38,384 nt of DNA. It comes from CAZPDM01 sp964585305 (lineage in GTDB: Bacteria > Planctomycetota > Uabimicrobiia > Uabimicrobiales > JABWCH01). The notes under the pieces are model-generated. The model was given only the letters and a program-made list of their open reading frames with translations, was not told where the DNA came from and ran no database searches. Of this stretch, positions 35,333 through 38,384 are shown piece by piece. The position numbers and the translations under genes were made by a program. Location: NCBI GenBank assembly GCA_964585305.1, contig CAZPDM010000035.1, positions 1-38,384 on the forward strand. Direction: 5' to 3'. The first letter of the stretch is position 1. Each line of letters starts with the position of its first letter.

Positions 35333-35344
35333 CAAACTACTTAG
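35325..35344 (-). repeat. IS630 right terminal inverted repeat
   Basis: Twenty bases, TTCGCTGACAAACTACTTAG on the plus strand, followed by the TA target site. Its complement matches the left end at 18 of 20 positions. Confidence 0.85.
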
Positions 35345-35527
35345 TAGTCTGTCAACTAAGTCTTTTGACATCCAACTGTGAGGAATTGAACCCGTTGCTG
35401 CAAATTTTCTTTCGTTAAAGCCATGATTTATAAGCGGCGGGTTAATTCCTATCATGCACGTCAGTGCATGGACTGGTACACTAGGATAAAGAAAATATGT
35501 CCAGCAATTTAGTTGATAAACCACTTA
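35340..35527. mobile_element. MITE-like palindromic element beside IS630
   Basis: A non-coding element of about 190 bp with ends related to those of the IS630 next to it: the left TTAGTAGTCTGTCAACTAA pairs imperfectly with the right TTAGTTGATAAACCACTTA. It contains two further palindromes: GGAATTGAACCCGTTGCTG (35382-35400) with AGCGGCGGGTTAATTCC (35433-35449), and CATGCAC-GTCA-GTGCATG (35453-35470). It has no open frame. It may be a non-autonomous relative mobilised by the IS, or a remnant into which the IS inserted. The exact borders are uncertain. Confidence 0.5.
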
Positions 35528-35563
35528 CTTAAAAAAATGAACAATCTTTAGAAGGTAAAACGT

Positions 35564-37615
35564 ATGAAAAAGTTATTTACTATTTTAGTGTTAATATCTT
35601 TTTTTATTTGCTTTATACAAGGACAAGAACCTTTGATAACAAAAAATTCTGTTTTATCAGATAAAGTACAAGAAGATACTTTTAAAGCTCTTCTAGAAAA
35701 ATATGGCCCAGCTCATACTGAACGTATTCAAAGAGGTTTATTTCAAGTAACTTCTCTTTGGACGAAAAAAGATGGCAAAGCTGAAGATTTTATTGAATTT
35801 TGCAAAGAAAACTTTATTGCTGATCCTGCTGAACTTAAAGCAGCCGCTTTGAAATTAGCTTACTATGATGAAATTTTAAGTGGTATGTTTAATCGCATGG
35901 GACTTAAACTGCAATGGAATTTGCAGGTGGAAAGTGGAGAATTAGCAAAAATTGACTATCTTTTTGGAAGCTATGATCCCTCAGCAAATTTAGCGGAAGA
36001 TTTATTCCAAAATAAAATTGCTTTTTATGTATTGCTTAATTTTCCTTGCTATACTTTAGCTGAAAAATATCAACATGGTGAAAAATGGACACGAGAAGAA
36101 TGGGCAATGGCTCGTATTGGAGATATGTTCGATTCTCGAGTTCCTCCTAAACATTTACAAAATTATAGTAAACTTTTAACCGAAACTGATAATTATATTG
36201 CCGAATACAATATTCATCTAGGGAATCTTGTTGATGAAAATATGAAAACATATTTCCGTCCGGATTTAGTTTTGATCAGCCATTGGGGTTTACGCGATGA
36301 ACTTAAAGCCCAATATGCTCAACCAGAAGGTTTCGCACGACAAAATATGATCTATGAAGTGATGAAGAAAATCATTTCACAAGAAATTCCTAAGAATGTA
36401 ATTGGCAAAGGCGATTATCTTTGGAATCCCAAAACAAATCAACTTTTCCAAAAAGACGGAACAGAAGTTGAAAAATTTGAAACCGAGTTCAAAGAACGTT
36501 ACAATCGCATTTTACAACTTTTCAAAGCATTACATAAATTAGACAAATATTTCCCCAACTATAATACTGCAATCAAACGTGCTTTTGATATGGAAATGGA
36601 ATTGTCTGTAGAAGAAATCGAAAATGTATTCGATGAATTCTTACGCTCTCCAATATCCAAACAAGCAGCCGCTTTGATTGAAAAACGTCTTGGCCGAAAA
36701 TTGCAACCTTTTGATATTTGGTATGATGGATTCAAACCACGCAGTGGAATTTCTCAAGAAGTCTTAGACAAAAAAGTTCAAGAACGTTATCCTACTCTTG
36801 AAGCCTTTGAAAAAGATATTCCTAATATTTTAATGCAATTAGGATTTGAACCTAAATTAGCTCATCACCTTGGCTCTAAAATTTCTGTTGATCCCGCTCG
36901 TGGAGCTGGTCATGCTGCAGGCGCAGAAATGCGCGGTTTTAATGCTCATCTTCGTACTCGCGTTCCAAAAAATGGAATGGATTACAAAGGTTTTAATATT
37001 GCTATGCATGAATTAGGCCATAATATTGAACAAGTAATGACACTGTATGATGTTGATTATTATGCTTTACATGGTGTTCCTAGTACAGCCTTTACAGAAG
37101 CATGGGCGTTCACCCTACAATCTCGTGATTTAAAAGTACTGGGAATGGAATCTCCAAATCCTAATTTCAAACATTTCCAAGCATTAGACAGCTATTGGTC
37201 CACACGAGAAATTATGGGAGTTTCTTTAGTAGATATTAAACTTTGGCAATGGATGTATAAAAATAAAGTCGCTCGTGCTGAAGATGTTCGAGATGCAACA
37301 ATCCAAATTGCAAAAGAAGTATGGAATAAATACTATGCAGAAACTTTTGGCGTACAAGATAGCCCAATTTTAGGCATTTATTCGCACATGGTTGCGTATC
37401 CATTATATTTATCCGCATACCCAGTGGGCCATTTAATTGAATTCCAACTTGATAAACAAATCGAAGGCAAAAATCTTGGCGAAGAAATGAAACGCATTTA
37501 TACTTATGGCTGCATTATTCCCCAATTGTGGATGAAAAATGCAGTAGGCTCTCCACTTTCTTCCCAACCTATGTTAGAATGTGCAGCAGAAGCCTTAAAA
37601 CATATTAAAGAATAG
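35564..37615 (+). CDS. Secreted M3-like zinc metallopeptidase
   Basis: A 683-residue exported protein with a signal peptide (residues 1-20, likely cut near QG-Q). The zinc site is HELGH at 482-486, and a Glu 26 residues after the second His (E512 in TEAWAF) is the probable third ligand. This HExxH plus distant Glu spacing resembles the M3 oligopeptidase and M2 families of the gluzincins, and the long helical N-terminal part fits their cage-like fold. I cannot name the subfamily. It probably degrades peptides outside the cytoplasm. AGAAGG lies before the ATG. The IS630 and MITE-like elements lie just upstream and may have displaced its original promoter. Confidence 0.85.
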   Translation: MKKLFTILVLISFFICFIQGQEPLITKNSVLSDKVQEDTFKALLEKYGPAHTERIQRGLFQVTSLWTKKDGKAEDFIEFCKENFIADPAELKAAALKLAYYDEILSGMFNRMGLKLQWNLQVESGELAKIDYLFGSYDPSANLAEDLFQNKIAFYVLLNFPCYTLAEKYQHGEKWTREEWAMARIGDMFDSRVPPKHLQNYSKLLTETDNYIAEYNIHLGNLVDENMKTYFRPDLVLISHWGLRDELKAQYAQPEGFARQNMIYEVMKKIISQEIPKNVIGKGDYLWNPKTNQLFQKDGTEVEKFETEFKERYNRILQLFKALHKLDKYFPNYNTAIKRAFDMEMELSVEEIENVFDEFLRSPISKQAAALIEKRLGRKLQPFDIWYDGFKPRSGISQEVLDKKVQERYPTLEAFEKDIPNILMQLGFEPKLAHHLGSKISVDPARGAGHAAGAEMRGFNAHLRTRVPKNGMDYKGFNIAMHELGHNIEQVMTLYDVDYYALHGVPSTAFTEAWAFTLQSRDLKVLGMESPNPNFKHFQALDSYWSTREIMGVSLVDIKLWQWMYKNKVARAEDVRDATIQIAKEVWNKYYAETFGVQDSPILGIYSHMVAYPLYLSAYPVGHLIEFQLDKQIEGKNLGEEMKRIYTYGCIIPQLWMKNAVGSPLSSQPMLECAAEALKHIKE

Positions 37616-37624
37616 TTTTTAACT

Positions 37625-37666
37625 TTTTGATGGGAAATGTGCAAAACTGTATATTTCCCATCAAAA
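37625..37666. terminator. Stem-loop between peptidase gene and rbfA
   Basis: A perfect 14-bp stem (arm TTTTGATGGGAAAT; 37625-37638 with 37653-37666) lies 9 bases after the peptidase stop and 24 bases before rbfA. It is A/T-flanked on both sides and probably terminates transcription from the peptidase gene. Confidence 0.7.
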
Positions 37667-37690
37667 TTTGCAAAGAATAAGGAGAATAGA

Positions 37691-38384
37691 ATGTCTCAAC
37701 AGTTTGGCAGATTGCCCAAACGAATTATGCAACTAATAAGTGAAATCATCAATACTGAAATGAGTGATCCTCGCATTAAATTTGTTTCTGTTTTGAATAT
37801 AAAATTATCTAAAGACAATCGCTATTGCACTGTATCAATATCAATCCTTGGAACTCCCGCTCAACAGCGTACTGCATTGCGTGGTATAGAAACAGCCGCA
37901 AGATACATCCAAACAAAATTAGGCGAACGTTTGAAAGTGAAAAAAGTACCTATCTTAAAATTTGAACAAGATTTTTCTATTGAAAAAAGCATTGAAATTG
38001 GCAAACTTATTCGTAAAGCAAATGAAGGTGCTGTTGCGGATGATTCAGAAGAAGAAAATGTAGCCGATGAAAATACTTCTGAAAATCATTCTGAAATGCC
38101 AGAAAATGAAAAATTGGAAAATTCTGATAAAGATATTTTCGAAAAAAATTTGACTCAAGACGATGATGACGATGATGATGACGATGACGATGATGATGAT
38201 GACGATGATGACGATGACGATGATGACGATGACGATGATGATGATGACGATGATGATGATGACGATTATTATAAAAGCAATTATCAACATGATGATGACG
38301 ATGATGATGACGATGATGATGACGATGATGATGATGACGAAGATGATGATGACGATGACGAAGGTGATGATGATGATGACGATT
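37691..38384 (+). CDS. rbfA: Ribosome-binding factor A with polyaspartate tail (partial)
   Basis: RbfA binds the 30S subunit late in assembly and helps 16S rRNA maturation, especially in the cold. Residues about 1-113 form the KH-like RbfA domain (RIMQLISEIINTEMSDPRI, SKDNRYCTVSISILG, VPILKFEQDFS). This length is normal for the whole protein. A Glu/Asn-rich linker follows, and from residue 157 the protein is a run of 36 Asp, then YYKSNYQH, then further Asp runs broken by few Glu and Gly. The frame is still open at the window edge, so the real end is unknown. AAGGAG lies before the ATG. Such a tail is not known in RbfA of model bacteria as far as I recall. Confidence 0.92.
   Translation, partial: MSQQFGRLPKRIMQLISEIINTEMSDPRIKFVSVLNIKLSKDNRYCTVSISILGTPAQQRTALRGIETAARYIQTKLGERLKVKKVPILKFEQDFSIEKSIEIGKLIRKANEGAVADDSEEENVADENTSENHSEMPENEKLENSDKDIFEKNLTQDDDDDDDDDDDDDDDDDDDDDDDDDDDDDDDDDDDDYYKSNYQHDDDDDDDDDDDDDDDDEDDDDDDEGDDDDDD
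38159..38384 (+). repeat. GAY trinucleotide microsatellite
   Basis: A run of GAT and GAC codons broken only by an 8-codon spacer (38267-38290) and single GAA, GAA and GGT codons, continuing to the window edge. It encodes the Asp tail of RbfA. GAT and GAC alternate irregularly, so it is not a pure simple repeat. It is prone to length change by slippage. Confidence 0.9.

Larger units (their letters stand above)
34076..35344 (+). mobile_element. IS630-family insertion sequence, apparently intact
   Basis: A 1269-bp element flanked by TA on both sides (34074-34075 and 35345-35346), as expected for IS630-type insertion. Terminal inverted repeats of 20 bases match at 18 positions. It carries its own promoter, two transposase reading frames joined by a -1 slip site, and all three catalytic acids, so it may be active. 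The stop of the second frame lies inside the right repeat. A MITE-like element is immediately to its right. Confidence 0.88.

Noticed and set aside
34982..35524. 180-residue minus-strand frame across the transposase and MITE-like element
   Set aside because: It is antisense to the DDE domain, spans the element border and has no protein-family features.
38045..38290. Minus-strand frame rich in Ile and Val
   Set aside because: It is the antisense of the polyaspartate repeat of rbfA and is a compositional artefact.
38159..38384. CRISPR array
   Set aside because: The periodicity is three bases and in frame with rbfA; there are no spacers between conserved repeats.

Overview
The window is AT-rich bacterial DNA that is densely coded on both strands. 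Lipoprotein signals, secreted proteins, a eukaryote-like Ser/Thr kinase, FHA, TPR and WD40 proteins, tandem Lcl (DUF1566) domains and a large NRPS together suggest a Gram-negative, behaviourally complex lineage, perhaps a Planctomycetota-type bacterium. This lineage call is inference from gene style, not from a marker phylogeny. Housekeeping genes (ksgA/rsmA, nadD, thrC, rbfA) show it is chromosomal.

Layout. 1-1150: a hairpin and a two-helix membrane protein with a Thr/Ala/Pro tail. 1164-7022 (-): one large NRPS, C-A-T-C-T-TE, whose second module has no adenylation domain. 7092-9979 (+): a promoter, a membrane-anchored Ser/Thr kinase with an HCD catalytic loop, and a lipoprotein with two Lcl domains, probably co-transcribed. 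10041-18188: an FAD-linked oxidase (-), a DMT transporter (+), then a minus-strand cluster read right to left: YbjN-like protein, nadD, an FHA protein with a decayed MoxR-type ATPase, ksgA, a small lipoprotein and a DUF1015 protein. 18335-19708 (+): a near-consensus promoter, a DJ-1/PfpI protein and a metallo-beta-lactamase-fold hydrolase. 19711-19961: an unusually GC-rich, probably structured RNA leader followed by a long inverted repeat, both ahead of a fused formimidoyltransferase-cyclodeaminase. 21576-27330 (+): a GH13 glucosidase, an exported TPR protein, threonine synthase and a GNAT-like protein. 27389-34060 (+): a 1300-residue DUF4062-NACHT-WD40 STAND protein followed by an 865-residue HEAT-like protein, a candidate immune or signalling pair. 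34076-35344: an apparently intact IS630-family element with a -1 frameshift site, next to a MITE-like palindromic element (35340-35527). 35564-37615: a secreted M3-like metallopeptidase. 37691-end: rbfA carrying a long polyaspartate tail encoded by a GAY microsatellite and cut by the window edge.

How the parts relate. The minus cluster combines ribosome maturation (KsgA) and NAD synthesis (NadD) with signalling-type proteins. The kinase-lipoprotein pair looks like a cytoplasm-to-envelope module. The most notable candidates for undescribed biology are the DUF4062-NACHT-WD40/HEAT pair next to transposons, the polyaspartate RbfA, the FHA pseudo-ATPase, the incomplete NRPS and the structured RNA at 19.7 kb. 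No tRNA, rRNA or CRISPR array was seen. No gene-free stretch exceeds 300 bases. The 171-base gap at 31292-31462 is AT-rich with nothing identifiable.
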